A program made the translations under genes and the position numbers. A DNA stretch of 64,000 nt from Tragulus kanchil (taxonomy: Eukaryota > Chordata > Mammalia > Artiodactyla > Tragulidae), in NCBI GenBank assembly GCA_022376925.1, contig JAIOJX010000026.1, positions 204,382,900-204,446,899 of the forward strand, written 5' to 3'. Position 1 is the stretch's first letter; the number at the start of each line of letters is the position of its first letter. The notes under the pieces were generated by a model. It was not told where the DNA came from. It searched no databases and worked only from the letters and a program-made list of their open reading frames with translations. Shown here piece by piece: positions 24,895 to 37,729 of the stretch.

Positions 24895-25299
24895 GTAATC
24901 CATGACCAGGTGAGGTTTGAAGATTATATTTCTAAATGCAGAGAAACTCATGTCACACATGTGAATCGTTGTAATTTTTTTGGTTCCTTGTTGAGACTTC
25001 TCACTAACTTTGTATTCTTTCACAAAAAAAAAAAAAAGAAAGAAAAGATGAAGAAGAAATGAAGAGTTACTGTTTGATTGAAACAGCTATGCCTGTGTTA
25101 AGACATTTATGAATATTATTTCATTCATTCTCACAACTCTGTATACGGACTAAGTATTATCAGTCCAACTTTGTGGATCAGAAAACTAGGACACACAAAA
25201 AATGCAAGTAACTGGCCAAAGGCACCAACTAGTAGGTAGCAAAGCAGGGAGCTAAACAAAATATACTCTAAAACTGGCAAAGGCAGAGGAGTGTTTTAC

Positions 25300-25720
25300 T
25301 GACACATTGCTGTGTAACAGATTACTCAAAAAGGAGAAGTGGCTCAAAACCACAAACATTTATTATCTCACAGTTTGTGTTGGTCAGGAACTTGGGAGTA
25401 GCTTCACTGCGTGGTCCTGGCTCAGGTCGTCTTTTCAGGTGACATCAAGCTGTTGGCTGGGCTGAAAGTCAGATGAAGGCTTGACTGAGGCTGGTAGGGC
25501 TTCTTCCACAATGGCTGTCTCACATGGCTATTGGTAGAGAGTTCGTCTCTGTCTCAGTGGCTCTTGACAGGAGATGTTCATTTCTTGCCACATGGGCCTC
25601 TCCATAGGGCTGTGTGATGTATCTCAACCCTCCAGAGCTAGTAATGAGAAAAAGAGGGAGACGGGGGTGGAGGGGGGAGCTGCACTGCTGTTTGTGACTA
25701 GTCACAAGCCATCATTTCTA
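25300..25720 (+). repeat. Old mammalian LTR-like repeat (MaLR/MLT1-like), VNN2 intron 4
   Basis: ttgctgtgtaacagattact, caaacatttattatctcaca, tgaaggcttgactgaggctg and cacatgggcctctccatagg follow a widespread old mammalian repeat. Repeated at 26395-26820. Confidence 0.45.
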
Positions 25721-25789
25721 CCACGTTGTGTTCATTAGGAGTATGTCATTAAGTCAAGCCCACCTTGGACAATTTGGCATTTTCATGAC

Positions 25790-25985
25790 AGCTTAGATAT
25801 TCTCTTCCATGATCCTGGTGTGACCCTGGTGAAAGATTTCCATGTGGATATCATATTGTTTCCCACAGCTTGGACAAACATTTTGCCTTTAATGACAGCT
25901 ATTGAATTTCATTCAACCTGGGCAATGGGAATGAGAGTTAATCTTCTTGCAGCCAACATACACAATGTCAGTCTAAAAATGACAG
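25790..25985 (+). pseudogene. VNN2: Partial second copy of VNN2 exon 4
   Basis: Near-identical repeat of 24699-24894, missing the first 93 bases of the exon. It is the start of the second unit of the 1.09-kb tandem duplication described separately, with no acceptor site of its own. Most likely an assembly duplication. Confidence 0.8.
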
Positions 25986-27256
25986 GTAATCCATGACCAG
26001 GTGAGGTTTGAAGATTATATTTCTAAATGCAGAGAAACTCATGTCACACATGTGAATCGTTGTAATTTTTTTGGTTCCTTGTTGAGACTTCTCACTAACT
26101 TTGTATTCTTTCACAAAAAAAAAAAAAAGAAAGAAAGAAAAGATGAAGAAGAAATGAAGAGTTACTGTTTGATTGAAACAGCTATGCCTGTGTTAAGACA
26201 TTTATGAATATTATTTCATTCATTCTCACAACAACTCTGTATACGGACTAAGTATTATCAGTCCAACTTTGTGGATCAGAAAACTAGGACACACAAAAAA
26301 TGCAAGTAACTGGCCAAAGGCACCAACTAGTAGGTAGCAAAGCAGGGAGCTAAACAAAATATACTCTAAAACTGGCAAAGGCAGAGGAGTGTTTTACTGA
26401 CACATTGCTGTGTAACAGATTACTCAAAAAGGAGAAGTGGCTCAAAACCACAAACATTTATTATCTCACAGTTTGTGTTGGTCAGGAACTTGGGAGTAGC
26501 TTCACTGCGTGGTCCTGGCTCAGGTCGTCTTTTCAGGTGACATCAAGCTGTTGGCTGGGCTGAAAGTCAGATGAAGGCTTGACTGAGGCTGGTAGGGCTT
26601 CTTCCACAATGGCTGTCTCACATGGCTATTGGTAGAGAGTTCGTCTCTGTCTCAGTGGCTCTTGACAGGAGATGTTCATTTCTTGCCACATGGGCCTCTC
26701 CATAGGGCTGTGTGATGTATCTCAACCCTCCAGAGCTAGTAATGAGAAAAAGAGGGACACGGGGGTGGAGGGGGGAGCTGCACTGCTGTTTGTGACTAGT
26801 CACAAGCCATCATTTCTACCACGTTGTGTTCATTAGGAGTATGTCATTAAGTCAAGCCCACACTCAAGGCAAAACAAATTAGATCCACCCATTGGAGAGA
26901 GGAGTGAAGAACAATTTTTGGACAAATTTGAAACCCACCACAGTGGCGAACAGGAGGGACTTTTGTGTTATCTTCTCTACTTCTCAGAAACTCCAGAGTA
27001 CAATGGTTTTAATATTTGGCTTAATTTCCTATCATGCTAATAAATATGTTTGAAGCTTATTTGAAATGAGATCACTGATCATGTAGTTGAATCTCCTCCA
27101 TCAGAGAATAGGGGAAGTCATTAGGTGTTCAGCGCTCTGTGCCCTCTCCTTATGACTAATCTTGTGACATGACCGCAGGCTCAGTTCTGATGGGGAAGTT
27201 AGGGATGCTGGGTTTGCTTGCTTGTTGTTTTTAAAAAGCTTGTGTTCCCTTCACAG

Positions 27257-27625
27257 GCAGTAGTATCTATGTACCACTCTCTCCCAAAGTCTACCATCAT
27301 GATATGGAGACCGAGTTGGGAAAGCACTTCTTTGCAGAGGTGGATTCTCATCCCTGAAACTCTTGGAACTACCCACCAGCTGTGAATTGGAGTACCTATG
27401 CCGCCACCATCAGACCCTTCCCAGGACAGAAAAGCTCCTTCAAGGGATTTATTTCCATAGATGAGTTCACTTTTACAGAGCTCTTTGCCAGTGCTGGAAA
27501 CCTTACAGTCTGTCAAAAAGAGCTCTGCTATCATTTAAGCTACAGGATGTTAAGAAAGGAGAGTGAAGCGTTATGTTTTAGGAGCTTTTGCAGGACTTCA
27601 TGGCCAATGAATAGTGTATTGGCCG
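27257..27625 (+). pseudogene. VNN2: VNN2 exon 5 with stops and frameshift
   Basis: Acceptor ttcacag, donor gtaaag at 27626. It reads SSIYVPLSPKVYHHDMETEL, then TGA at 27355-27357 (after SHP), then [41 protein letters not shown]. Near 27571 the frame is lost: [12 protein letters not shown] continues one frame over and ends in another TGA. The Trp of AVNW is intact here, which shows what residue the VNN3-type gene has lost at the equivalent site. Confidence 0.87.
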
Positions 27626-28451
27626 GTAAAGTCTCAACTAAAGTTAAGGGGAGTGTTTGGGTGTCAGTCAATCCCCGGGTTAACTTTTTCTGTTTGTCCA
27701 AGGGAATCAAGTGTTTTTTCTTGGTGTGACTCCACACGGTGTGCATGCTTTGAAATTAATCATATGATATTTGCAAGGGGAGCTAAGTATCATCTGATTG
27801 CTCTCTTTGAACACATTAAAAAATATACTAACCTGACAATGCTGATTTTCTGTTTGACTAATAAACTAGTTTACATATTTAAGTGAACTTCAAGAAGCCT
27901 TCCTTAGGTCAGTCTGCTGACACATCTGAATACAAAATCTTATTTTAACTTTTAAAACTAACGATAAGTTAGAATATCACTTTTCTTTTAACTTCTTTTG
28001 TAAGCAGATGTCCTAGTCATTTCATGCCCTTCCAATCACAAATTTTTTAAATGCAAACTTTTTATATAGTGTTGTCTATTCATCTGTATTTTATTATTAC
28101 TGTGACTCATTACCTTATCCTAAGGAAGCAGATACGGGAAAAAAAAGAGATAGTCAAAATTATAGTCATCTTTTTGGATTTAGAATTTCTGTTGCCCAAA
28201 GACTTCAACTTTTGTGGGCCAAATGCCATCACCTGACATGCCAGACTAATTGTTTATAACTGCTACCAAGTTCAAGCTGGTGCTGCTCACCATATGACAG
28301 TCTAGTACATTGAGATATAAGTTGTTGTGGCAAGCAGCAATGACCTTATTTGGAAAGCCAGCAGATTGAGAGGGTGGTGGAAATAGTGTCTCAAAGAACC
28401 ATGTTTCCTGAGGTAGAAGTTAGGCTTCTTTTATATTAAAAGAGTGTATTT

Positions 28452-28593
28452 GTCTCACAGTCATGTATGACTCTTTGTGACCCCATGAACTATAGCCTGC
28501 CAGGCTCCTCTGTCCATGAGATTATTCAGGCAAGAATACTGGAGTGGGTTGCTGTTTCCTACTCCAGGGCTCTTCCTGACCCTGAGGCTCCTG
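28452..28593 (-). mobile_element. Bov-A SINE, cut at a duplication junction
   Basis: tctttgtgaccccatgaact, aatactggagtgggttgctg, then ends at tgaggctcctgc where exon 5 sequence resumes. The complete element is at 29604-29790 (to cgtctgagccaatcaggtgg). Confidence 0.75.
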
Positions 28594-28778
28594 CAAGGGA
28601 TTTATTTCCATAGATGAGTTCACTTTTACAGAGCTCTTTGCCAGTGCTGGAAACCTTACAGTCTGTCAAAAAGAGCTCTGCTATCATTTAAGCTACAGGA
28701 TGTTAAGAAAGGAGAGTGAAGCGTTATGTTTTAGGAGCTTTTGCAGGACTTCATGGCCAATGAATAGTGTATTGGCCG
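28594..28778 (+). pseudogene. VNN2: Partial second copy of VNN2 exon 5
   Basis: Repeat of 27441-27625 at an offset of 1153 bp; begins inside the exon with no acceptor. Part of a tandem duplication whose boundary falls within exon 5. Confidence 0.8.
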
Positions 28779-29603
28779 GTAAAGTCTCAACTAAAGTTAA
28801 GGGGAGTGTTTGGGTGTCAGTCAATCCCCGGGTTAACTTTTTCTGTTTGTCCAAGGGAATCAAGTGTTTTTTCTTGGTGTGACTCCACACGGTGTGCATG
28901 CTTTGAAATTAATCATATGATATTTGCAAGGGGAGCTAAGTATCATCTGATTGCTCTCTTTGAACACATTAAAAAATATACTAACCTGACAATGCTGATT
29001 TTCTGTTTGACTAATAAACTAGTTTACATATTTAAGTGAACTTCAAGAAGCCTTCCTTAGGTCAGTCTGCTGACACATCTGAATACAAAATCTTATTTTA
29101 ACTTTTAAAACTAACGATAAGTTAGAATATCACTTTTCTTTTAACTTCTTTTGTAAGCAGATGTCCTAGTCATTTCATGCCCTTCCAATCACAAATTTTT
29201 TAAATGCAAACTTTTTATATAGTGTTGTCTATTCATCTGTATTTTATTATTACTGTGACTCATTACCTTATCCTAAGGAAGCAGATACGGGAAAAAAAAG
29301 AGAGATAGTCAAAATTATAGTCATCTTTTTGGATTTAGAATTTCTGTTGCCCAAAGACTTCAACTTTTGTGGGCCAAATGCCATCACCTGACATGCCAGA
29401 CTAATTGTTTATAACTGCTACCAAGTTCAAGCTGGTGCTGCTCACCATATGACAGTCTAGTACATTGAGATATAAGTTGTTGTGGCAAGCAGCAATGACC
29501 TTATTTGGAAAGCCAGCAGATTGAGAGGGTGGTGGAAATAGTGTCTCAAAGAACCATGTTTCCTGAGGTAGAAGTTAGGCTTCTTTTATATTAAAAGAGT
29601 GTG

Positions 29604-29790
29604 TTTGTCTCTCAGTCATGTCTGACTCTTTGTGACCCCATGAACTATAGCCTGCCAGGCTCCTCTGTCCATGAGATTATTCAGGCAAGAATACTGGAGT
29701 GGGTTGCTGTTTCCTACTCCAGGGGCTCTTCCTGACCCTGAGGCTCCTGCATTGGAGGCAGACTCTTTACCGTCTGAGCCAATCAGGTGG
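29604..29790 (-). mobile_element. Bov-tA SINE (VNN2 intron 5)
   Basis: Reverse-oriented full element ending with the tRNA-head part gcattggaggcagactcttt. It is the uncut version of the element at 28452. Confidence 0.78.
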
Positions 29791-29989
29791 AAAGATTTCA
29801 TACTAAAAGGGAAAAGAATGAAGTCTTGGTTCCAGTAAGATTTTTTTTTTTCTTGTAGTCATTCATAGATGGACCTGGCCTAAGTATTTCCTGTAAGCTA
29901 AGTGAAGGTATTTTGGCTCATTACATGAAAGGTACAATTCTCAGAGATGGTTTATTATGTATAATTTAAGTTTATAGGTAACCTCCATT

Positions 29990-30215
29990 TAGGGTTCCCA
30001 TGTAGTTCAGTGCTAATGAACCTGCCTGCCAATGCAGGAAATGCCAGAGACTCGGGTTGGATTGCTGGGTCAGGAAGATCCTCTGGAGGAGGAAATGGCA
30101 ACTCACTCCAGTATTCTTGCCTGGAAAAGTCCACAGACAGATAAACCTGGTGGGCTACAGTCCATGGGGTTGCAAATGGTAAGACATGACTGGCCAAGCA
30201 CTGAGCACTCACAAC
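29990..30215 (+). mobile_element. Bov-tA SINE (VNN2 intron 5)
   Basis: gggttcccatgtagttcagt, aactcactccagtattcttg, ggtaagacatgactggccaa. Single copy, about 330 bp before exon 6. Confidence 0.78.
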
Positions 30216-30542
30216 ATCCATTTAGTGATTAACTTGTAGCAAAAAAAAAAGCAATAAAATACAAAGGTTAAAGCAAAAGAAACAGATCCAATGTGAAGTC
30301 AGATTTGTTCTTTCCTATTACAAAAATGGACTTCTTTTTTCAACCCACTAGTTGCCCAAAGAAGTGTAAGTTGGCTCTTAATTATTTGCTATTTCCAATA
30401 AAGCAAGTAATTATATGATCCAAATCTCTTTATCAAATGGAGAAAGTATTTACTTTGCTATGATTATAAACTGAGTTAACAGTTCTAGTACAAGTAACTC
30501 AGACACAAGGTGTTGGATTTTATCTCCATCTCTTCTATACAG

Positions 30543-30713
30543 ATATGCGCAATGCTGAAATGCAGATCTACTAATCTGAAAACTTGTGGGCAGCCAGTAG
30601 AAACTGCTCTGACAAGATTTGAAATGTTCTCTCTAAGTGACACATTTGGAACAGAGTATGTTTTTCCTGAAGTGCTACTTACTAAAATCAACCTGGCACC
30701 TGGAAAAGTTGAG
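30543..30713 (+). pseudogene. VNN2: VNN2 exon 6, open frame
   Basis: 171 nt (57 codons) between acceptor tatacag and donor gtagg. It encodes ICAMLKCRSTNLKTCG, then RFEMFSLSDTFGTEYVFPEV and LAPGKVE, the C-terminal beta-sandwich domain of vanins. No lesion visible. Confidence 0.86.
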
Positions 30714-30872
30714 GTAGGAGAATTTTTTTTTTAATTTTTATTTTACTTTTTACTTTTACAGAGTTTTGTTGTTTACAGATATGTATGATCCCAGAGTAGT
30801 CATATGTATATCACCCCCATCCCACCGCTCCAGGCCATATCACAGCACCCATGCAGGATCCCCTTTCCTCAC

Positions 30873-33128
30873 AGCACAATGACAATAGCTATTTCTTTCA
30901 CATATGATAGCATAGGTTTTCATGCTGCTTCCTTTACGCCTCCCACCCACTGTTCATTCGAGGTAGGGGAATTTTAAGTGTCTTTGTTTTATCTGTTTTC
31001 TGAAGTCAAACAAAACAGGCTATGAAAACTGTATCTGTTAACTCTTGCTGTGTAATAAATTTCCTCAAAATTTCATGGCTTTACACAATAACTGTTTCTT
31101 TAGCTTGATATCATGGTTGGGGCTGTGAACTGGGTGTAACTAAGCTGTTCTTCTGGACTAGAAGGGGTTTGAGTGATCTTGGCTGGGCTCATTTATGCAT
31201 TGGCTGCCAGCAAGTAAGTTAGTTGGGGGTGGTTGATTTGTGATGGCCAGGTCTTGAACAACTGGAATGACTGGGGCAACTCTCTGTGGTCCTTCCTCTT
31301 TTATAAATCTTGGGCTTGTTCACATGTTAGATGAAGAAATCCAAGAGCATGAATAGGGAAAGACAATAGGCAAGTTCTTTTCAAGTCTCTCCTTGCACCA
31401 TGTTTGCAAATATCTCACCTACCAAAAGCAAGTCATGTGACCAATGTAGATTCAAAGGGTGGAGGAATAAAGGATGCATAGCGCTCAATGGGAAGAACTG
31501 TGAAGTCATATTGTGGATAAAGGAAGGGAAATTTTTGTGACTATTTTTATGACTCACAGCAACTAGTTCTAATGTGATGAGTTTTTTGGAATAACAGTAA
31601 GATATGTTCTCATAGGAACCATTCATTGTAGACTATTTACTTACAGGTTTTTAATTTCTTTTTGTCGCATGTGGAGACAGAAAATCAAATATTTATTTCA
31701 CAAGCCATAACCAATTAATCCAAAAATGAGCTGGTCTCAAATTAAAATTAAGATTCTGCAGGTTTATATCTGTTACATGATGCATGACCAGTATAAACAC
31801 ATGTACATACACACACTCCATAAGTTGGGACATTAATGTCTTCATCCAACTGTGACGAGCACTTACAGAGTTTCAGAAACTAAAATTAAATCATTTGCCA
31901 TTTATAAAAAAAAAAAGATCTAAATTAATTAATCCAAGCATCAAACAAGGAAATCTTTAAAATTGCAGACTGCTTATGGCCAGACTGTGTCTGCTTATAT
32001 TGCACAATGACAATAGCTATTTCTTTCACATATGATAGCATAGGTTTTCATGCTGCTTCCTTTACGCCTCCCACCCACTGTTCATTCGAGGTAGGGGAAT
32101 TTTAAGTGTCTTTGTTTTATCTGTTTTCTGAAGTCAAACAAAACAGGCTATGAAAACTGTATCTGTTAACTCTTGCTGTGTAATAAATTTCCTCAAAATT
32201 TCATGGCTTTACACAATAACTGTTTCTTTAGCTTGATATCATGGTTGGGGCTGTGAACTGGGTGTAACTAAGCTGTTCTTCTGGACTAGAAGGGGTTTGA
32301 GTGATCTTGGCTGGGCTCATTTATGCATTGGCTGCCAGCAAGTAAGTTAGTTGGGGGTGGTTGATTTGTGATGGCCAGGTCTTGAACAACTGGAATGACT
32401 GGGGCAACTCTCTGTGGTCCTTCCTCTTTTATAAATCTTGGGCTTGTTCACATGTTAGATGAAGAAATCCAAGAGCATGAATAGGGAAAGACAATAGGCA
32501 AGTTCTTTTCAAGTCTCTCCTTGCACCATGTTTGCAAATATCTCACCTACCAAAAGCAAGTCATGTGACCAATGTAGATTCAAAGGGTGGAGGAATAAAG
32601 GATGCATAGCGCTCAATGGGAAGAACTGTGAAGTCATATTGTGGATAAAGGAAGGGAAATTTTTGTGACTATTTTTATGACTCACAGCAACTAGTTCTAA
32701 TGTGATGAGTTTTTTGGAATAACAGTAAGATATGTTCTCATAGGAACCATTCATTGTAGACTATTTACTTACAGGTTTTTAATTTCTTTTTGTCGCATGT
32801 GGAGACAGAAAATCAAATATTTATTTCACAAGCCATAACCAATTAATCCAAAAATGAGCTGGTCTCAAATTAAAATTAAGATTCTGCAGGTTTATATCTG
32901 TTACATGATGCATGACCAGTATAAACACATGTACATACACACACTCCATAAGTTGGGACATTAATGTCTTCATCCAACTGTGACGAGCACTTACAGAGTT
33001 TCAGAAACTAAAATTAAATCATTTGCCATTTATAAAAAAAAAAAGATCTAAATTAATTAATCCAAGCATCAAACAAGGAAATCTTTAAAATTGCAGACTG
33101 CTTATGGCCAGACTGTGTCTGCTTATAT
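30873..33128 (+). repeat. Tandem duplication 12 (offset 1128 bp)
   Basis: 30873-32000 recurs at 32001-33128, directly adjoining, in VNN2 intron 6. Confidence 0.85.
31025..31480 (+). repeat. Old LTR-like repeat (MaLR/MLT1-like), VNN2 intron 6
   Basis: ctgttaactcttgctgtgta, tgatatcatggttggggctg and tttatgcattggctgccagc are a diverged relative of the repeat at 25.3 kb. Second copy at 32153-32608. Confidence 0.4.
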
Positions 33129-33519
33129 TATCAGATTGGAATATGTCATATTTATAAAAGTATTTAATTTTGTGACATCAACAGTTTAACATACAGTGCA
33201 GCCTTAAGGCTGAGAAACCCAGAGAACTGGAGTCCTTGGCTGCCATAGAACCCAGTTAGGCAGAATCTTAGGAGCACTTTGAATCTAGAATAAAAACTTC
33301 AATTGCAACTACAGAAGATCATGATCTGAAGTAAGAGATATGGGACTGAAATCCAATAGCTAGAAGCTGACTAGACTGCACAAATATGTGTAGATAAATG
33401 GACACTGTCTGCCAATTCAAGGAAGTGAGAGAAGGGTGAACAGGTTTCACTCAGACAAGCTTAGGAAGACATGGGGTCTAGTAGTTATGTGTGCACTGTA
33501 TCTTGTAAGCCTTTCCATT

Positions 33520-33660
33520 AAGTTTATTCTTTTGTAATTGGAGTATAATTGCTTTACAGTGCTGTATTAGTTTCTACTGTACAGTGAAGTGAACCAGTTA
33601 TATTATACATGTATCCCCTCCCTATGGATCTCCCTTTCCACCACCCATCCACCTATCCAG
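33520..33660 (-). mobile_element. Ruminant L1 3'-end fragment
   Basis: gtaattggagtataattgct, cagtgctgtattagtttcta and catgtatcccctccctatgg are the reverse of the common bovine L1 3' untranslated region. Confidence 0.65.
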
Positions 33661-34171
33661 ACATTTCAATGGAACACACAATCTAATTTTCTGGGTACTA
33701 CTTTGAAAAATTTCCCCCATGCCATGTATTCTTAGGCTTGTTTCTCTTGAGGAACTACTCAAGAATAGGACAGAGCATTTATCTCCCAAGAGTCTCATCC
33801 ATAGGGGAAAGACAAAAAACTGTTGGAATTTTCCAGATCGTGTTAAAGTTCTAGAGCCAGAAATACCATGTGACTCTCACTCTGAACCATATCAGTATAC
33901 TTAAAGAAGTGGTTGGTGCTAATTGATGAGAATTTTAAACTTTTCATCACAAGTGGTTTCAGGCAGTTTGTGTTAAATAATTCTCTCGAGAGAATAATAC
34001 AAAATAGTAACTGGTTAAGCACTTAACTCTTAACTAGAACAGGTCTCAACTCAAAATTCTCAGGATTAATCATGCTACCTCATATCCTTGGGTACTGACC
34101 CTTCACTTTTGGGTAGAAGCAGGGAGGGGTGGGAGAGATTAAGTCTATCCTTTAAATCTGGCATTAACAGA

Positions 34172-34295
34172 GACTTCCCTGGAGGTCCAGTGGTTAAGAC
34201 TTTGCACTTCCAATGCAGGGGACGTGGGTTTGATCTCTGTGCAGGAAACTAAGGTCCCACATTCCACATGCTGCGTGGTGTGGCCAAAAAAGATA
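34172..34295 (+). mobile_element. CHR-type tRNA-Glu SINE
   Basis: gagacttccctggaggtcca, ccaatgcaggggacgtgggt, ending gctgcgtggtgtggccaaaa. Short member in + orientation. Confidence 0.7.
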
Positions 34296-34847
34296 ATATT
34301 TACACATTATCTTTGAGGATCACTTCTGCAGAGATTTCAACACATTTACTTCTTATCTTTTCCCTATCCCCGGGAAGTGTTGCTCACCACAACTGTGGGA
34401 AACATTGCTTTAACATGTTAAGTTAGCTCTGGTATATTATCGGAAGTCTGGTCTCTAAAACAAAGTCATTATGCATGTTTGTGCAAGTCAGTTAACCTCT
34501 GAATTTCCTATGTATAAAATGAGGGAGTATCTTCCTCACTGATTTGGGAATGTCTATGAAAGCACTTTGTGAAGGGTGAAGCATTTACAAGTATCAGGAT
34601 ATACATTTAGCGAGTTATCTTAAAAGGTTTACCTAGTTAAGTGAGTTCATTAACAACTGGAGGAAAAACTTGCCAGAATTAGGCCACATAGACTGAATAT
34701 CATGTAGGTTTAGATCAGTGTGCAGACAGGCTGGAGGAGGAGGAGACCAGGCTGCATTGTAGATCAGTAAATCTGAATCTCTGACGCTGAGACCTCAGAA
34801 ATTTTATAGTCCCAAATTTTTGTGGGTTGATTGATTGGTTTAATTTT

Positions 34848-35125
34848 TTTTAAAACATTTATTTATTTATTTTGAGGAGGGGTGGGTTGGGGAGGGAGGG
34901 GGATGGGTGGGCCACTTCTATTGGTCTTTCATTTGTCTATTTTCATCTTTGTTCTTCGGCTCTTGTGGGCCTCCCATCGCAGTGGCCTCTGTTGTCGCAG
35001 AGCACCGGCTCTGGGCTCAGTAATTGGACACATTGGTCCAGCCGCTCCGCAGCACGTGGGATCTTCCCAGGCCAGGGATCAAACTGGCGCCCCTTGCACT
35101 GCAAGGCAGTGTCCTTACCCACTAG
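34848..35125 (-). mobile_element. CHR-like ~330-bp SINE, copy 3, head-truncated
   Basis: Tail and body present (tgggtgggccacttctattg), with a short internal gap in the body; it stops at ttacccactag, so the first part of the tRNA head and the target-site duplication are missing. The cut lies just before a tandem-duplication unit that starts near 35151. Confidence 0.78.
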
Positions 35126-35150
35126 GTAAGAATTACCAGTGTAGGTCAAT

Positions 35151-37316
35151 AATCAAAAAGTTCCAATTATATTGAGCATATACTACGTAGGAGGTCAGTT
35201 AATTTTATATTTATTTTAGGAAACTAGTAAAAATGCTAAGTTCTAGCTAGGACCTAAGAGACAATCACTGATATGGAATAATTAATCCCAAAGAGGTCAA
35301 AATAAACACAATTTTATTATTTTAATGAAAAGTTCCAAGAAAACTAAATATTTGTGCTTAATTTGTTTCACACATTCACCCAACTGAAATTTGAAATATA
35401 CTTCTGGCATTTCATTTTTGTTTCTTTAATGAGCAATTTAATAAAAAAGAAACAATTTAGAAACAATGAACACTAAACTAATTACCAACAGGTTGTGTGA
35501 GATATGTTTTTGTGTGTATATGTCACCACAATAATTATCTTTGAGGATACTTAGTATGAAGTATCTAATTTCTTGCCCTCTAAGTTCTTCCCCTATCCAA
35601 ATTGTCCTTCCCACAACTGATAAATTCATTTTTTTAATTTCTTGTTCTGTTGTCTCTCTATTTGTACTTCTTTTTATTCTTGGTCCATTACTTTTCATAC
35701 TTTACTCCCTTACAGAGAAGCCTCTGTGACTTCAGGAGAGAGCTGATCATTCACAGTTTTCATGTATCTGATCCCTAGCTTTCTCTTTGACCATATGGGT
35801 TGGTCTCCTCTTCACTAGCAAGCCACTCTCTGAGAGAGGAAGAAAGCTCTGATTTGTGGCATTTGCCAATTACCATGGTGCAAATATTCTCACCATGATC
35901 AATCTCAAGAGCAGCCATGCTTAATAACCAGCTGTCAAAGTTCCTGGAGACTTAACAGTTTGTTGTGAGCTTACACACCACTGGCACTAGCACATCACTG
36001 GTTCTAACCACATGGGAATGAGAAAGCACATTGCCTAGATCTGTCACACACATTCCTGTCTCAGAACAAGTCTTGGATGCTTGATTTCCACTTGACACAA
36101 AGTCTTCTTCTAGCCCCAAGGAGAAATTCCCAACTGCTCCTCCTTGTAGCAGGTTGTTTCCCACTCTGGGAAGCATACCAGTTCAGCTATACCTTCTCAG
36201 GCCTCCTAAGCACTTACCTATTTCTCTCACCAAATAATCAAAAGTTCCAATTATATTGAGCATATACTACGTAGGAGGTCAGTTAATTTTATATTTATTT
36301 TAGGAAACTAGTAAAAATGCTAAGTTCTAGCTAGGACCTAAGAGACAATCACTGATATGGAATAATTAATCCCAAAGAGGTCAAAATAAACACAATTTTA
36401 TTATTTTAATGAAAAGTTCCAAGAAAACTAAATATTTGTGCTTAATTTGTTTCACACATTCACCCAACTGAAATTTGAAATATACTTCTGGCATTTCATT
36501 TTTGTTTCTTTAATGAGCAATTTAATAAAAAAGAAACAATTTAGAAACAATGAACACTAAACTAATTACCAACAGGTTGTGTGAGATATGTTTTTGTGTG
36601 TATATGTCACCACAATAATTATCTTTGAGGATACTTAGTATGAAGTATCTAATTTCTTGCCCTCTAAGTTCTTCCCCTATCCAAATTGTCCTTCCCACAA
36701 CTGATAAATTCATTTTTTTAATTTCTTGTTCTGTTGTCTCTCTATTTGTACTTCTTTTTATTCTTGGTCCATTACTTTTCATACTTTACTCCCTTACAGA
36801 GAAGCCTCTGTGACTTCAGGAGAGAGCTGATCATTCACAGTTTTCATGTATCTGATCCCTAGCTTTCTCTTTGACCATATGGGTTGGTCTCCTCTTCACT
36901 AGCAAGCCACTCTCTGAGAGAGGAAGAAAGCTCTGATTTGTGGCATTTGCCAATTACCATGGTGCAAATATTCTCACCATGATCAATCTCAAGAGCAGCC
37001 ATGCTTAATAACCAGCTGTCAAAGTTCCTGGAGACTTAACAGTTTGTTGTGAGCTTACACACCACTGGCACTAGCACATCACTGGTTCTAACCACATGGG
37101 AATGAGAAAGCACATTGCCTAGATCTGTCACACACATTCCTGTCTCAGAACAAGTCTTGGATGCTTGATTTCCACTTGACACAAAGTCTTCTTCTAGCCC
37201 CAAGGAGAAATTCCCAACTGCTCCTCCTTGTAGCAGGTTGTTTCCCACTCTGGGAAGCATACCAGTTCAGCTATACCTTCTCAGGCCTCCTAAGCACTTA
37301 CCTATTTCTCTCACCA
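35151..37316 (+). repeat. Tandem duplication 13 (offset 1084 bp)
   Basis: 35151-36234 recurs at 36235-37316, directly adjoining, in VNN2 intron 6. Confidence 0.85.
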
Positions 37317-37729
37317 ATATACTAACATATTGATTTTTCTCTTTATATTTGGGATCAGCTCAGTTTTACCATTAACTTTTAAGCTTCTTGAGGGAAGAGC
37401 ATTATTTATACTAGTCTGGCTCCTGGTTATCTTGGATATGATGCACTCAATAAATCTTTGCTACTGATGATTTCTGACTTTTTGTTAAGGGTTATATTAG
37501 ATTGCTTAAACTCAATTATTGACCCTTATAGAATGTCTCTAGTTTTCCTTACACAGAAAGTAGCTGTCCTCTACCTTTCCCACCAGTTCCCCATGCCTCT
37601 GGTCCCAGGTCCCTTTACCTAGTAGCCTAGTTGATCAACTGTGATATCCAGGATGGTTTCAGAATCATGAGTCTCCTTGTAATATATATTTTAATCAAGT
37701 AAACTCTACTCTTCGCACTTTTTCTTTAG

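Larger units (their letters stand above)
24699..26864 (+). repeat. Tandem duplication 10 (offset 1091-1098 bp)
   Basis: 24699-25763 recurs at 25790-26864. The first boundary lies in VNN2 exon 4 at the mutated catalytic codon. Confidence 0.85.
27441..29745 (+). repeat. Tandem duplication 11 (offset 1153 bp)
   Basis: 27441-28593 recurs at 28594-29745. Substitutions and one missing G are concentrated in the last 150 bp of the first unit. The boundary falls in VNN2 exon 5. Confidence 0.85.
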
